A stretch of 64,000 nt of DNA from Vespula vulgaris (taxonomy: Eukaryota; Arthropoda; Insecta; Hymenoptera; Vespidae): contig NC_066602.1 of NCBI RefSeq assembly GCF_905475345.1, forward strand, positions 372,001-436,000, read 5' to 3'. The notes beneath the pieces were generated by a model. It was given only the letters and a program-made list of their open reading frames with translations. It was not told the DNA's origin and ran no database searches. Positions 8,143 to 18,820 of this stretch are shown here, piece by piece. The position numbers were made by a program, and so were the translations under genes. Position 1 is the stretch's first letter. Each line of letters opens with the position of its first letter.

Positions 8143-8418
8143 ATGGATTATACTTCGAAATTTCCAGTCGGGAATAAATTTTTAGGAGAACGTACTCGTT
8201 CGTATGAAAGAACTAAATTAGTCGTGATACATCGATTTGCACATTCAGTAAGGCAGCTAATAGGTAATATAAATACCTTACTAACCGTATTGTCGAATTG
8301 TCTGCTTGGTTTTATGAGAGGAAAACAAATGAAAAAATACCTTTCTTCTTGTCAAAATAAGGAAGGAGATGTACACGTGCACGCCTACAGAACCGCACAC
8401 GTAATCCCGCCCACATGA
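8143..8418 (+). CDS. Candidate outward frame with QMKKYLS motif, R arm of unit 1
   Basis: A 91-codon plus-strand frame starts MDYTSKFPVGNKFLGERTRS and carries GKQMKKYLSSCQNKEGDV before ending HVIPPT-TGA. It is the mirror-arm partner of the minus-strand frame at 4127-4390. The core and the RTAHVIPPT ending recur at 22.1, 34.1 and 48.3 kb. Copy-to-copy changes are mainly non-synonymous. It lies directly before the frame at 8455, with 36 bases between. Confidence 0.33.
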   Translation: MDYTSKFPVGNKFLGERTRSYERTKLVVIHRFAHSVRQLIGNINTLLTVLSNCLLGFMRGKQMKKYLSSCQNKEGDVHVHAYRTAHVIPPT

Positions 8419-8454
8419 ACTAGCGCGCATGAGCGAACTCAAGAGCATTGCTAC

Positions 8455-8646
8455 ATGGAGGGGGGTAATAAAAAATCGATTACCATGAAGGTACTTGACG
8501 AAACGTTTGGAAGAACGCAATGTGTACATGCTTTTTCATTAAATCCCAATCGAAATGTATTTGCGCTAGGCAGTAAATTAATTCGTCCATATACCTACAT
8601 TTCTGAAAAATGTTCTTTATATGTTATTTTTAAGTACATGACGTGA
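8455..8646 (+). CDS. Candidate WD40-like blade fragment, R arm of unit 1
   Basis: The 63-codon frame contains CVHAFSLNPNRNVFALGSK, which has the shape of a WD40 blade (hydrophobic pair, NPN turn, then a buried V/F-A-(I/L)-G-S strand). The copies at 34122-34268 and 48325-48471 read CVHAFSLNPNRNVFAIGNN and end sooner. The 22.1-kb copy is more decayed. All nine or so differences from the 34-kb copy change the amino acid, so I see no sign of purifying selection. The family call rests on motif shape only. Confidence 0.3.
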   Translation: MEGGNKKSITMKVLDETFGRTQCVHAFSLNPNRNVFALGSKLIRPYTYISEKCSLYVIFKYMT

Positions 8647-9983
8647 ATATTCCGACAAACAATTTAGAAACATTCAACCAAACGCTTCGTCTCTTTTTAA
8701 TTATGTTGATTAATTATTTAAATTGACGATATAACGATGACACGGTGAGGTAAACTTACTCTGAATATTTATCGCATAATTTAAAAGTGTTCCCGGGCTA
8801 CACCATTATCCCGAAAAATGGTGAATCTTTTGATCGTACATGGAGATTTAATCATTTTCAATGTTAAACCAGTACCAATGTTAGCCTGAGTACCATTTTA
8901 ATTCCACTTCAATCCAGATTCCCTTTGCAACGGCGAACAGCCGTTCGATAAATCTCTCCCACCACACTCGCTTATATCTAGTAGCTAAGGCCACTTATCT
9001 TTGGAAACTTTCAATAACATATATTCCGTCTCGTCGTACCAACATTCGAATGATTATTTGTAAAACAATGCCATATTAATCTTGCAAGGTTCGTCGTCAC
9101 CTGCACTATAAACATTTGGGCTTTTTCTTCCTCTTATTCCTGGTCAATCTCGATTACATAATGAAGGCGGAATAAAACACAATATTACGGATCACGTAAA
9201 GAAAGGGATTATGTTTGAAAGGGAAACGCGTTCCTTCCAAACCCAGTGCGTTGATTGAGAGTATCGTCAAGAAGCATTAAAAGTGTTTTGGAAATCGTTG
9301 ATAATTTTAGATAGTAGAATTCCGCCGATCGATACTATGTAATTGAGTGTCCGCGCATAAGATATATAGATACATTTTTCTTTTCTTCTTTTCTCTAAAT
9401 TCGAGTTATAATAATATAATATTAAGCGTCATATCACGTCACCTCTGGAGAATTGTAACAAAAGACTAAAAATGTTCAAGCACAACGTTTTAGATCATAA
9501 CACCCGACAACTTCGAAAGTCATTTGCTTGATATTCCACGATAGATGAAGAATATTTTTTTGACGAAGGCTTCTTGACGAAACTATTTTCATACAAATGT
9601 ATTTGTTCATGTAAGGTACTGTATATAAGGATCATAATGAAAAAACAGATACTTCTCAACCTGATCATTACACATACGATATTATTATTTTGACCAAAAA
9701 AAATATGTATATTAACGCCCGGAAGAAATTTTTATTGTGAGAGAATATCGATAAAAGTATGTCGTTTCATGGAATGTGAATCTTTGGTAGAGAAGAATCA
9801 ATAAAACTAAAGCAGAAGCGCTTGTTACAATATTCTGTTATGCAATGTGGATTATTTCATATGGTAGTTAATAGAGATCAATAGAGAAATGCATTTCCTC
9901 TCAGTTTATGACCTTTTCTCTTCTTTCGAACATATAATAGGAAATATTGATTATTCTATTTGAAACGTAATAACCCTTTGCAG
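8647..9983. repeat. R-arm spacer of unit 1
   Basis: R-arm DNA without a convincing frame. The part at 8880-9120 matches 34550-34780 and 48750-48980 directly, and more distantly 1-190 and 26466-26700. 9240-9860 has no close copy in the window other than 63600-64000. Pyrimidine tracts near 9380 are not otherwise notable. Confidence 0.55.
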
Positions 9984-10147
9984 AGGGCCTACTCTTTGAC
10001 GCCATGATAAGCAACCATAGCAACGAGCGGGGGATGAATATCGTCTGGCTGAGGACGGCGAAAAAGCTTTACGTCATTCCTTCGGTGGGTGTCGAACTAG
10101 CAATACGTGAGCAAGTGACGTACAATAAATATTCCCAATGTCTATAA
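9984..10147 (+). CDS. Candidate exon LLFDAMISNHS, R arm of unit 1
   Basis: A consensus acceptor (CCCTTTGCAG) at 9983 precedes a 54-codon frame with an internal ATG in good context (GCCATGA, 10004) reading MISNHSNERGMNIVWLRTAK and ending SQCL-stop. The copies at 35173-35357 and 49376-49560 start MLSNHSNEGVMNTVWLRTAK and run seven codons longer. The inverted F-arm partner is near 1690-1780. About thirteen of fourteen differences change residues, so it is either unconstrained or under unusual selection. Confidence 0.28.
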
Positions 10148-10530
10148 ATCATACGTTCCTAAGGGTAGTTTAACAAGCGGTTCAGGCGGTGGAAACAATT
10201 TCTTCGTTCTCACTAGTCTTCTGTTTATGTTATCAATATAAGGTAAATTTATCAGTAGTCATTAATATGTGACTTATTATAAAATTTCAATTATATTTTA
10301 TCGAAATGAAACTGATTTTCCTGATCAATACCATCATAGTTATAATTTGTTGCTTTCGGAAAAGATACTTTATATCACTTAAAGGCGCGTAAATAGATTT
10401 ATCTTTGTTACCTACACAATTAGATGAACAATTGAATGTCTATCATGAGTCTTTACTAACTTAGGAATTTAAAATTATTTTAGAGGTGCAGTTGCAATAG
10501 TCTTGCAGTATTGCAAAGGAGTCCAATTGA

Positions 10531-10694
10531 CTTACATTTGAGTTTAATTCCAAAGAAGATACACGAATTTCAACTACGCTCATCGTGGTAAAGAAATATT
10601 CGACATCCAAAGTGCAACATATTTATGTCGGTACTTCCTGTTCTTCCGACCATAAATTCTACATGGATAGTACAAAGGCTGTGTTTGCCGAAAG
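10531..10694 (+). CDS. Candidate exon STSKVQHIYVGTSC, R arm of unit 1 (exon x family)
   Basis: The open stretch starts LTFEFNSKEDTRISTTLIVV and runs through KYSTSKVQHIYVGTSCSSDH to VFAER at a strong donor (AAAG|GTAAGA). The 35.8- and 50.0-kb copies read YSTSEVQHIYIGTSCSSDHK and end at the same donor. Roughly a third of the differences are synonymous, a little better than for the neighbouring frames. It corresponds to exon x at 970-1055 on the other arm. An alternative frame (SPIDLHL..) is open over the first half. Confidence 0.33.
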
Positions 10695-11039
10695 GTAAGA
10701 TGTTTTAGAGATAAGATTTATGTTTAATTGTAAAATGTAATGAGGAATACAAAATCTCTATCATAGGTATATTTTATAATAATTTATTGAATTTTTACAT
10801 AGATTTTATGAAGTAGTTCCATTAAAGTATTTCCATTTATAAGTGAATTCAATTCAAATCTTCCACGCCGTATGAAACACAAATTCGCGAGAGAAGCACC
10901 TAATTCTGCGGTGTATGCAAACAACGTGGCACCATTATTTGCGCATTACTACAGTAACCATCGATTTTAATACCGGATTTTTATAAACGAGGTATGAAAA
11001 GATCAGATATAAGTAATTTGTCACATATCGTTTCCAATT

Positions 11040-11160
11040 TTCTATATGAATTTCATCTTTTAGCGCATTGGACTGCGAGGTCGGAAGAGTCGTTCAAGAA
11101 GCAATCCGAAAATCTAACCAAAAAAAGGAGACTTAGCTATTCCTCTTAGATTAAGTACTC
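11040..11160 (+). pseudogene. EEW..KKQ exon remnant, R arm of unit 1
   Basis: Bases 11064-11152 read SEESFKKQSENLTKKRRLSY in the frame used at 36279-36380. The acceptor seen at 36 kb (ATAATAG before AGCG) is reduced here to TTTTAG overlapping the same codon. It ends in TAG three codons later. Confidence 0.3.
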
Positions 11161-12330
11161 TTAAATCTTCTTATATTGATGTATTGCAACATGATGGTAA
11201 TATAGAGGTAGATTTGATACTGAATAATCACTTTTTTACATGTTTGATTGATATCTTCATTTTTGGAAAATAGATTGGACTACAATTTTTATACACAAGT
11301 GTTATAATCAAGATATCCGTAAATTCGGCTCCTGTGTAATTATTATCAGTTGTAGGAATTGCTTTCGCCTTCTATTTTCTTTCGTATATATTTAAAACAA
11401 GTAAAAATTCGTAGATTAGTTAAGACTTATCAATGCTATTCGTTCATTTTAATTGTATAAAATTGTACGGAAGATAAGTCAGATGATGCCATTTAAGTGC
11501 TACAGTAACTTCTATTGCTACAACAAAATAATAATTATAATGATATGAATCAAGAGAATCAGTTTCATTGCTATAATTTAGAAATGTAACGTTGTAATAA
11601 TTCTGATGCAAACGGCAACTACTAAATTTAAAGATTATTGATGGCGTAAGAGTATGACGAGTGAGAATGATGAAATTGTTTCTGCCGTTTCAATTGCTTG
11701 TAAAGGTGTTCTTTCGGATGTATGACTTATATACACATCGGGCATATTTCACGTATGGCACTCACTCGTGTATTACTAGTTCGAAAACCACCGAAGGAAT
11801 GACTTTCCCCGGCGAAATTAATTAACTAATAAACCGTTGTCACGTTATAAGACCATGCTTCCTACCTTGTTCATAAAAAATTCCCCTCTCCAGTTTTCAT
11901 TTCCTCTACGTAAATGAGAAATTATCTCATAAATCTTGGAATCTTGTAATGCAATCGACAATTATTCGTTTCATTCTTAATCGAAATTATCATGTAAAAT
12001 TGTATTTTTTTTAATTAAAATTATATAAATAATTATGTATTTATTATAAAATTATGTATTAATTATAGTTACATAAGTTCAAATTTTTTAATTATGCTTT
12101 TAATTGTATTATTTATAATATAATTAATTATTATGAATAATTGTTGTAATAATTATTACAATAGTTATAATTATTGTAATTATCAATTGTATTTGCTATG
12201 AAATTAATCATAAATACATATACGAAATTTGTAATATTTCTTCTTTCGTAATTTCAAGTTATACTCAAAAGTAGCGTTCTAATATTATTAGATATTAATG
12301 ATATTATAATTTTCTTACTATGTAATTTTT
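11161..12330. other. Turn-over region and A+T-rich DNA
   Basis: Here the R arm gives way to a new F arm (centre near 10935-11200). 11640-11830 is a direct F copy of about 1550-1720. 12000-12250 is almost pure A/T with many AATTATT-type words and no gene. Matches 36380-37380 for most of its length. Confidence 0.55.
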
Positions 12331-12334
12331 ATTG

Positions 12335-12375
12335 TAAAATCTGTCGTAAAAAAATTTTCTCGTCGGAGGTTATAA
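12335..12375. repeat. Degenerate junction hairpin
   Basis: CTGTCGTAAAAAAATTTTCTCGTCGG forms an imperfect inverted repeat around 12354. It is the weakest of the hairpins that mark R-to-F junctions. Confidence 0.45.
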
Positions 12376-12656
12376 CTACTTTCATATTCCTCTAAATATT
12401 ATCTTCTTTTCTTGTAAACAAGTGCATATTGCTCAAGATATCGAAGCATTAATTGTACAATAATAAAAAACTTCTATGTGGAGAAAATCTTTCGTCATAT
12501 TTCTTTGTTTCCTGATATTATCTTCTTAGATAGATCCCAGAACTAATAAGTCAGAAAATCAGAAAAGTAATATTCTTTTGGTGTATATCGTTTCGTGATT
12601 TCGTAATATACAATTTAAGTCTTCCATTCAGTTTACTTACGTATTTCTTTTTCATT

Positions 12657-12773
12657 ATGAGAGTGGCAAAATTTACAAGGACGGGTAAGTTTCGAGTCAT
12701 AAGTAATACCGAAGAGGAATTCCACATAGACATTTATACGGATACGTTAGAAATAAAAAATATTAATCGCTAA
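12657..12773 (+). pseudogene. Truncated MAKYP/EEFQ frame, 12.7 kb
   Basis: The frame reads MRVAKFTRTGKFRVISNTEE, then EFHIDIYTDTLE and stops early after NINR. It matches 17228-17422 well up to TDTLE. The rest of the family frame follows out of phase. Inward-facing in an F arm. Confidence 0.3.
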
Positions 12774-14290
12774 GAAAACGATGGAAGTGATAGTAATGAC
12801 ATCCAGCAAAAAAAGAGATTTCATATGTAATGCGAGGGATTATAATGTGGGAGGAGTATTCATTCAACATTTATCATAGGCAACGTAGAAAATTATGAAG
12901 GACAAAATTTTAATTTTTTTGCATAAATATACGATCCTCCATGTCTACAAATTCATATAAACCGAATATCATTGTAACGCATTAGTTGGTTTCAAAGTTA
13001 TGATTTATAATGTGATGTGAATCGTAGGACAATGTTTGCGCAATAAATTACCATCCTTATAGCTAACGTTCGAGCGGTTGCCGAGCAGACAAGGTTATTA
13101 CGTTTTGCTCTCCTTAATTGCATTCACAAACAGAAAGGTCAAAGATGAAATTAAGAGGAATTAATTAAGAGGAAGGAACTTCTCTAACAAGCTCTTTTAA
13201 TTCGACATCTTACCTTTCTTTCTTTTTCTTCTTCTTTTCTTTTTTTCTTTATAGTTTACAATTTGTACTTAACTAACGGATGTTGACGAGTGACAATTAA
13301 CTTTTTTCTTATTTGTATGTTTAAAAATGACAATCAATACGAATTAATTTTTCCTTTTTTTTTATCTCTTGAAACTATCATTCCTTTTCCTTTATTACGC
13401 AGTAATAAAGAATATGGTCTCAGAAAAAATCTTTTGTCATCTTTGCTGTTTTTTTTTTTTTTTCGTTATATCGTCTTTTTCTCTTATTCGTATTTCGTTT
13501 TAATACGCTTCTGCGCAAGTCAATCAATATTTCCTATTACGCTGTCAAACGGGCCGTCAAGACTGCAGTGTATATCGATTGGGAATAAATGAATTTCTCG
13601 ACTAATCCCTTTTAAATCGACATATTATTAGTATCCCTTTTTAACTACCATATGAAATAATTCATATTGCACGAATACATATTGAGATAAACGCTTTTGC
13701 TTCATGTTTATTGATCGCTCTCTAGAAAGGATTAATATTTAATGAAAAGCAATTAATTATATTATTGATATTCTCTCATAATAATAATATTTTGTGCATG
13801 TTAATACACACATTTCTGATTCCCTTCAGAAAAACTGCGGCAAGGAATGTTATTCGTGCAAAAAATAATTTTTTTCCAATTCCTTTATGTCTTAATAAAA
13901 ATTATATGACATTTTGCCAAATTGATCAGTATGAGAAGTAACAAACTGTACTTTAACATATTCAGTTTTGTGTTACAGTTCATCGGTGGTAATGGCGCTT
14001 TAAATTACAGATCGAATTCAAAAAGAAGAAAAAAAGAAGTACATATAGACATATCTCATGCATGGAAAACATAGATTGAATCACACATTATCGGTCGAAA
14101 ATATTGTACTATCTAAGTTTATCAACATCTTCCGAAACTTTTTAGTACTTCCTAGAGATACTACAAAGCAGCGTGTTAGACTCGAAGGCAAGATATTTCG
14201 TTTCGAAAAATCGTCCTTGACTTTAACTCATCCGGAAAGATCCATATCCTGCACATTATGTGACTAAAATAAAGCAGGAAGAACAAGAAA
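12774..14290. other. F-arm spacer with a pyrimidine-rich tract
   Basis: No gene recognised. 13200-13500 is T/C-rich on the plus strand. 13940-14160 matches 38320-38560 and 42640-42700 (AAGTTTATCAACGTCTTCCG-like strings). Confidence 0.5.
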
Positions 14291-14299
14291 AAATTTATA

Positions 14300-14560
14300 G
14301 CGGTAATGGCTACGAACCTTGACGAGATTAATATGGCGCTGTTTTCGAATATTTCATTCGTATGGTAATGTGAAGAGACGGAATATCCCGTTCTCAAAGG
14401 ATCGAAGTGGGTTCTAGCTAGGGGATACAGTCGACTGTGCTCAAAAAGATTTTTCGAAGAGCCGTTCGACGTTGTAAGCAGGACCTTGGTCAACGGAGAA
14501 TCGAAAAGAAATGGAAGGGTTGTTTATATTGCAAAAGGATTAAAGTTGCTGCGACGATTG
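14300..14560 (+). pseudogene. KGSKW..RLCSK segment with a stop, 14.4 kb
   Basis: Same inward frame as 38701 (NMALFSNISF, then a TAA where the 38-kb copy has TTATGT, then EYPVLKGSKWVLARGYSRLC). One internal stop and later frame differences make this copy broken. Confidence 0.4.
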
Positions 14561-14649
14561 AAACATTGAACGTTTTTCGATATAATAGTGAAAAAAAATA
14601 TTATTCGAAGTACTTTAAAATCGGAATAGTTTTAAATAATATATGAAAT

Positions 14650-15370
14650 ATTAAGGCCACGTTTAGATCACCCTATATTCAGTCAATATATATTCATAAA
14701 TATTCATAATATTTAATATACGTTTTTCAGTGATATAGGAATTTAGACGAAATAATTTGCTAGGTAGAGTGAATTCCTTTGTTAACGGTTACTGATGGGA
14801 ATTTCACGATCTGCACGTACGTAATTCTCTCATACTGGTAGTCAAGCACCGTCATATTAAACGAATTTTTATTACCTCTCTCCGTATACTAGCGCGCTTC
14901 CGTGCGCCAGTTCAAGTGGGCGTACATGAGTGCCCGTGTCTGCGTACCTCTGCCTACCATATTCCATTAGTTTTCCTCTCATCCAACGACGCGGACAAAT
15001 CGATAATACAATTAGCAATATAATTCAATTATCTACTTAGCTATAGCATTTAATTATCTGTTTAAGTCTCGTGCAGATCGATGTACCACGACTGATTTCA
15101 TTCTTCTATATAAACGAGTACATTTTTCGTGAATGATTGTGATAATTGTTCCTTGACACGTAGTAGTTGTTTCACACGATCGAATCGACGGAGGAAATAT
15201 AAAAATTTTTATAAAGTGAAATAAAAGGCGATGGATATGTGCTATGCAGCTGTCTTCAACTACCGCAAATGTTTTGAATAAATTTAAATCCGGTAAAGAA
15301 TAATGATGTTTTACTAGCAAGGAATAAAAAGGGTGGAAATGATATAAAGTGCTAAAGTGATATTTCCATT
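14650..15370. other. F-arm spacer, 14.7-15.4 kb
   Basis: Contains the CpG-bearing segment around 14890-14950 (AGCGCGCTTCCGTGCGCCAG and following) that is the F version of the sequence inside the QMKKYLS frames. No frame survives. Matches 39060-39650. Confidence 0.5.
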
Positions 15371-15940
15371 TATTCCCAGAATATAGTTTTCGATGCGATG
15401 TTATATATCAGATAAATACTTTTTATTTTATATCAGATAAATACTTTATCAACATGTAGACAATATATGAATAAATAAGTATATAAATGTATTAGATTCT
15501 AGTGTATAGTAAGATATATATGTGTATATATATACAGATATGAGTGTATGTATTTGTGTACATAAGTATAGAATCCGTCTGCCGTGTGAAAAGAACAATC
15601 AATTCATTCACGAACACATCAGGCGGAACACACGAGGAAAAATTATTTAACTAAGTTTTCGCTAAGTTAACTTCTAGAATTGTAACGAAGGTCTAGCGAA
15701 AATAGTTTTACAACCCTCTATTAATAATTACGTCTTACAGGACTGCATAAAAGCAATCGGCAAAATAATAAATTGAGAGACACAAAAAATTCAAGTATGT
15801 CTTATCTTATCAAGTGTATGTTGTTTAAAATGATATAGACGATATGGAATAATTATCGCGACTGATTACATGCTGGTATACTATTCTAAACCTACCTTTT
15901 CTCGATCTCTTTAAGATTTGCTTAAATGATGACTGAATAA
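15371..15940. pseudogene. Collapsed P module, 15.4-15.9 kb
   Basis: A splice acceptor plus the start of exon 2 (15380 on, frame NIVFDAM) survives, then the sequence jumps to a TATA-rich tract and to the right side of the module (15570 on matches 6990 on, with the GCCGTGTGAAAAGAACAAT region). Promoter and exon 1 are missing. Confidence 0.5.
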
Positions 15941-15999
15941 ACAAATTTTACTCCCTTCCGAAGGATACAATAAATTGAAGTATCAAATCGAATATATTC

Positions 16000-16385
16000 T
16001 ACCACTTATTTCCCACTATTTTTCATATATTAACGAGATATTGTCATCCACGGTAATCTCCTCACAATGTTACCAATAATTTTAAATCGACACTACCGTA
16101 GATGGTAATTTTCTTTTTATTTTTATCCTTGCTCTTCCTTTTTGATTCCTTCTATCGATTATTCTCAATATGCACATCCTTTCAATCATTTTACTTTGTA
16201 AAAATCTAATTTTGTTTATCCCCTTTTGGGGGAATGATCTTTTGATTTGCTTTATGGTGCCGTTTCAACAGAGGCACTTCAGAGAGAATGTAATTCTCAG
16301 AGAAATATGTATATCTCAAAAAATTGCGGTGCAAACAGTGGTTCCTTCATAATCATTAAATAAGTCCGTGGTCCTCACGGAGAAA
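16000..16385. other. Short R-arm fragment
   Basis: 16090-16230 is R-arm sequence as at 7550-7680. It then jumps to the segment with GTGCCGTTTCAACAG that at 24.1 kb lies beside the hairpin. No gene. Confidence 0.5.
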
Positions 16386-16826
16386 AAATACGTAAAAGAA
16401 AACAAGGTAATATTACGAAAAAAAAAAAATAAATAGGAGAAAAGATTTTATCTGAAGCCATATATTTTATTACTATTGCGAAATAAAGAAAAGGAAGTCT
16501 TTGTTAACTTCAGCAACAGATATTTCTTTACAAGAAGGAAAGGTAATATTGGATGCAATGTTTTCAAGGAATGCCGAAGTAGAAATACCTTCCGACGAAG
16601 AAAAAAAATTATTTCGTCGGAAGTTATATCTACTTCTAAGTTCTTTGAAAACATTTTCTCGCAATATTACCTTCCTTTCTTGTAAACAAATGCATATTGC
16701 TCGTGTTATCGAATTCATTTTCGTTATTGCACAATGAGAAAAAACGTATTCGGAGAAAATCTCTCGTCACATTTATGGATTCCTAATATTACCTTCCCCT
16801 CTTTCCCGTATTTACCCACCGAGAGA
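16386..16826. repeat. Junction hairpin, about 220-base arms, centre 16606
   Basis: CTTCCGACGAA (16589-16599) and TTCGTCGGAAG (16613-16623) form the perfect core. The flanks remain recognisably inverted for about 220 bases each side, e.g. AAGAAAGGTAATATT left against AATATTACCTTCCTTTCTT right. Mirror-image frames on both strands here are by-products of the inversion, not genes. Confidence 0.8.
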
Positions 16827-16839
16827 ACCGCTCAGTCAT

Positions 16840-17111
16840 TGAATCGAGGAATGGTCAAATTACCCAGTTATATGAAAAGTATATCAGTCGGTTCTACGAA
16901 AAAGAAGTACATTCACAATGGTCTGGGGTGCTTCACTAAACCACTTAAAAGGAGTGATAACGAAAGGGAGTGCAATCGTACCCGAATACGCCCCGTACGA
17001 GGTAGTGATATCGGTTGGAGTAAACAAACAATCATAAAACTCAGGAGATTTTCGATGCTGAACTCGCCTCGTATTGAAACATCTAGTGAAATAAATACTT
17101 CCCTAGACTAA
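16840..17111 (+). pseudogene. Broken ITKLYEK frame, 16.9 kb
   Basis: In the family frame it reads QITQLYEKYISRFYEKEVHS before a one-base change of phase at GGGGTGCTTC and a stop. The 124-codon frame seen across this region is a shifted reading and not the family frame. Confidence 0.4.
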
Positions 17112-17227
17112 TAAACTAGAAAATCAGAAAAGTAATATTCTTGTGGTATACATCGTTTCGAGGTTTCGTAATATACAACTCGAGATTACCAACCCGTTTA
17201 TTTACTTATTTCTTTTTCATAAAGAGA

Positions 17228-17422
17228 ATGGCAAAATATCCAAACACGAGTGAGTTTCGTGTCATAAGTAGTACCGAAGAGGAATTCCAGATAGACATTT
17301 ATACAGATACGTTAGAAAAAATAAATATTATACGGGAAGAAAACGAGAGGAGTGATAGTCATTACATCCAACAAAAAAACGGAGATATAATGCGAGGGAT
17401 CATAAAGTGGAAAGAGAATTGA
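17228..17422 (+). CDS. Inward frame MAKYPNTSEFRV, 64 aa, 17.2 kb
   Basis: The frame starts after an acceptor-like CATTAAG/AGAG context (here CATAAAGAG), reads MAKYPNTSEFRVISSTEEEF, then QIDIYTDTLEKINIIREENE and ends KWKEN-stop. The copy at 52968-53162 is intact with one residue changed; the 25096 copy has a TAA after TDT; 12657 is truncated. Inverted relatives at 23510-23659 and 52331-52489 share EEFQ.DIY.DTLEKINI but continue into DERDENVV and LEN-stop. The EEFQ..DTLEKINI core is the most protein-like conserved motif of the inward set. Acidic and probably helical; family unknown. Confidence 0.4.
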   Translation: MAKYPNTSEFRVISSTEEEFQIDIYTDTLEKINIIREENERSDSHYIQQKNGDIMRGIIKWKEN

Positions 17423-17452
17423 TTCAATATTTATCATAGACGTCGTAGAATA

Positions 17453-18470
17453 TTATAAAGAACAAAATGTTAATTTTTTTGCAAAGATATATGATCCTCC
17501 ATGTTTACAAATTCTCCTGTTAACGGGTATTGATCGGAATTTAACGATCTGCACGTACACCCTACCTACTCTCGTACTTACCGTCCAGCACCATGATATT
17601 AAACGATTTATTATTACCCCCCTCCGTGCACGAGCGCGCTTACGTACGCGAGTCAAGTGGGCGGAAATGAGTGGCGCGGTTCTGTGAACATACCTCTCGT
17701 GTCTGATTTTGAAAACATGAAAGGTATTTTTTCATTTGTCTTTCCCTTATCAAACCAATTACAGAATCCGAAATTGGATGAGACGATTGTATAACTCAAT
17801 TATCTATTTAAATGCATCATTTAATCACTCGGCTACATCTTTTCATAGCTATGGACGCGACAGTGATTTAATTATTCCGTTCGAACGAGTACATTTTCCT
17901 TGAAATTAGCTCCCTATTGAAGAAGTTAAAACAATGATCCAATAATCCCTCCGGTTATCTAATATTTCATATATTATATTCTAAACTAATGAATTCCTAG
18001 GAAGAAATTTTATTTGTTAATTTTTATTTGAGAATTGTCTGTTTCTATTACGTATAAAAAAGCACAGCGAGGATTTTATTATATTTCTTGTAGGATAATA
18101 TTTGTAGTTTCCGAATGTAGTGTCCCTAAGATTTTTTTTTTTTTCTGAATAAGCGTATATTGAATGTAACACTATCATAATATTTTCCCCGACATAGGAG
18201 AGTTCTATTATATTTCCTTCTAGCCATCGGTATTAGATCAACCGATCAACATTGCATAAGGCATAAATGATAAATATTGTAGGGAGATCCTCCATGAGAT
18301 TGATTACCATTTTGTCTAAATACAATATCCTGAACTTTACTTTCTTGTTAATGTCGACATTCTGTCCGAAAAAATGAATAAACATGAATAAATCAATATA
18401 AACAAAAAGTTTCCTCTCGGAAAGAAGCTAAACACAATTCGCTTTTTACAAAATAAAACGATCGAAATGA
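17453..18470. other. F arm leading to P module 2
   Basis: 17690-17770 on the minus strand keeps IGLIRERQMKKYLSCFQNQ, the QMKKYLS family, without a long frame. 17780-18470 parallels 4400-4900. Contains a poly-T tract at about 18130-18145. Confidence 0.5.
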
Positions 18471-18474
18471 TATG

Positions 18475-18600
18475 AGTATGGAGAATGAAGAACAGTGGTA
18501 TCAAAGGAGAAAAAGGGAGAATAGAACCATGGTATCAAAGAAGATAAAGGCGAAAAGAAATTTCCCTTATACGGTAATATCGATCCAAAGTTATTGTTAA
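18475..18600 (+). pseudogene. Truncated MSMENEEQWYQRR frame, unit 2
   Basis: Starts MSMENEEQWYQRRKRENRTM, contains a small rearrangement relative to unit 1, and stops after SIQSYC. Confidence 0.3.
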
Positions 18601-18793
18601 CATTGTGAAGAGATAGTCGAGGATGCCACCCTCGTGAATATATGTAAAAGAGGGAGTGGACGGATACAACGCATGCTCGAGTTACAATAGGAGGAGATAC
18701 GAGCAATCGAAGTTGAGTGAACCGTTCATTCTGTTTCGAGTCGTCCTAGAAGCACGTTCTTGAGTACTCTAGAAGATGGACGGCCCAGAGTAA

Positions 18794-18801
18794 TATAAAA
18801 G
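18794..18801 (+). promoter_or_regulatory. TATA box of P module 2
   Basis: TATAAAAG, 27 bases before ATG 18821, followed by CCTCTTCAGTCG, which includes an arthropod-like initiator word TCAGTC but too close to the TATA to be the paired start site. Confidence 0.55.
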
Positions 18802-18820
18802 CGCCTCTTCAGTCGCGATA

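Larger units (their letters stand above)
1415..9627. repeat. Young segmental duplicate B, copy 1
   Basis: This block matches 55791-64000 at offsets of 54376 to 54373. Only isolated base changes, a few single-base indels and two compact divergent patches (6193-6235 and 7677-7703) are seen. Both copies contain a complete palindrome half, P module and R arm. The partner runs to the window end, so the true duplicated length is longer. If both copies are genuine, the locus has a higher-order period of about 54.4 kb. Confidence 0.92.
450..11170. repeat. Imperfect palindrome around P module 1
   Basis: Sequence left of about 6270 recurs in reverse complement to the right. Matched pairs include 4632-4682 with 7854-7904 (the bases around the GATCTATTATAT string), 4256-4340 with 8330-8440, 2990-3170 with 8890-9120, 1540-1900 with 9960-10250, 1080-1150 with 10590-10690, and 200-440 with 10985-11150. 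Arms have diverged by substitution and unequal deletion, so pair sums drift from about 12.5 to 11.4 kb. The other P modules sit in the same kind of palindrome. Confidence 0.8.

Noticed and set aside
14176..14493. Minus-strand frame of 105 codons, with copies at 38586 and 42718
   Set aside because: It is the antisense of the KGSKW frame; the FFLLYFSHIM stretch comes from an A-rich tract. I kept the plus-strand reading, though the choice is not certain.
16448..16737. Overlapping frames on both strands at 16.5 kb
   Set aside because: They mirror each other because the sequence is a hairpin; neither has splice or start support.
16734..17111. The 125-codon frame at 16.7-17.1 kb, the longest in the window
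   Set aside because: Its sister copies are open in a different frame (ITKLYEK); this one is a shifted reading produced by a small indel.
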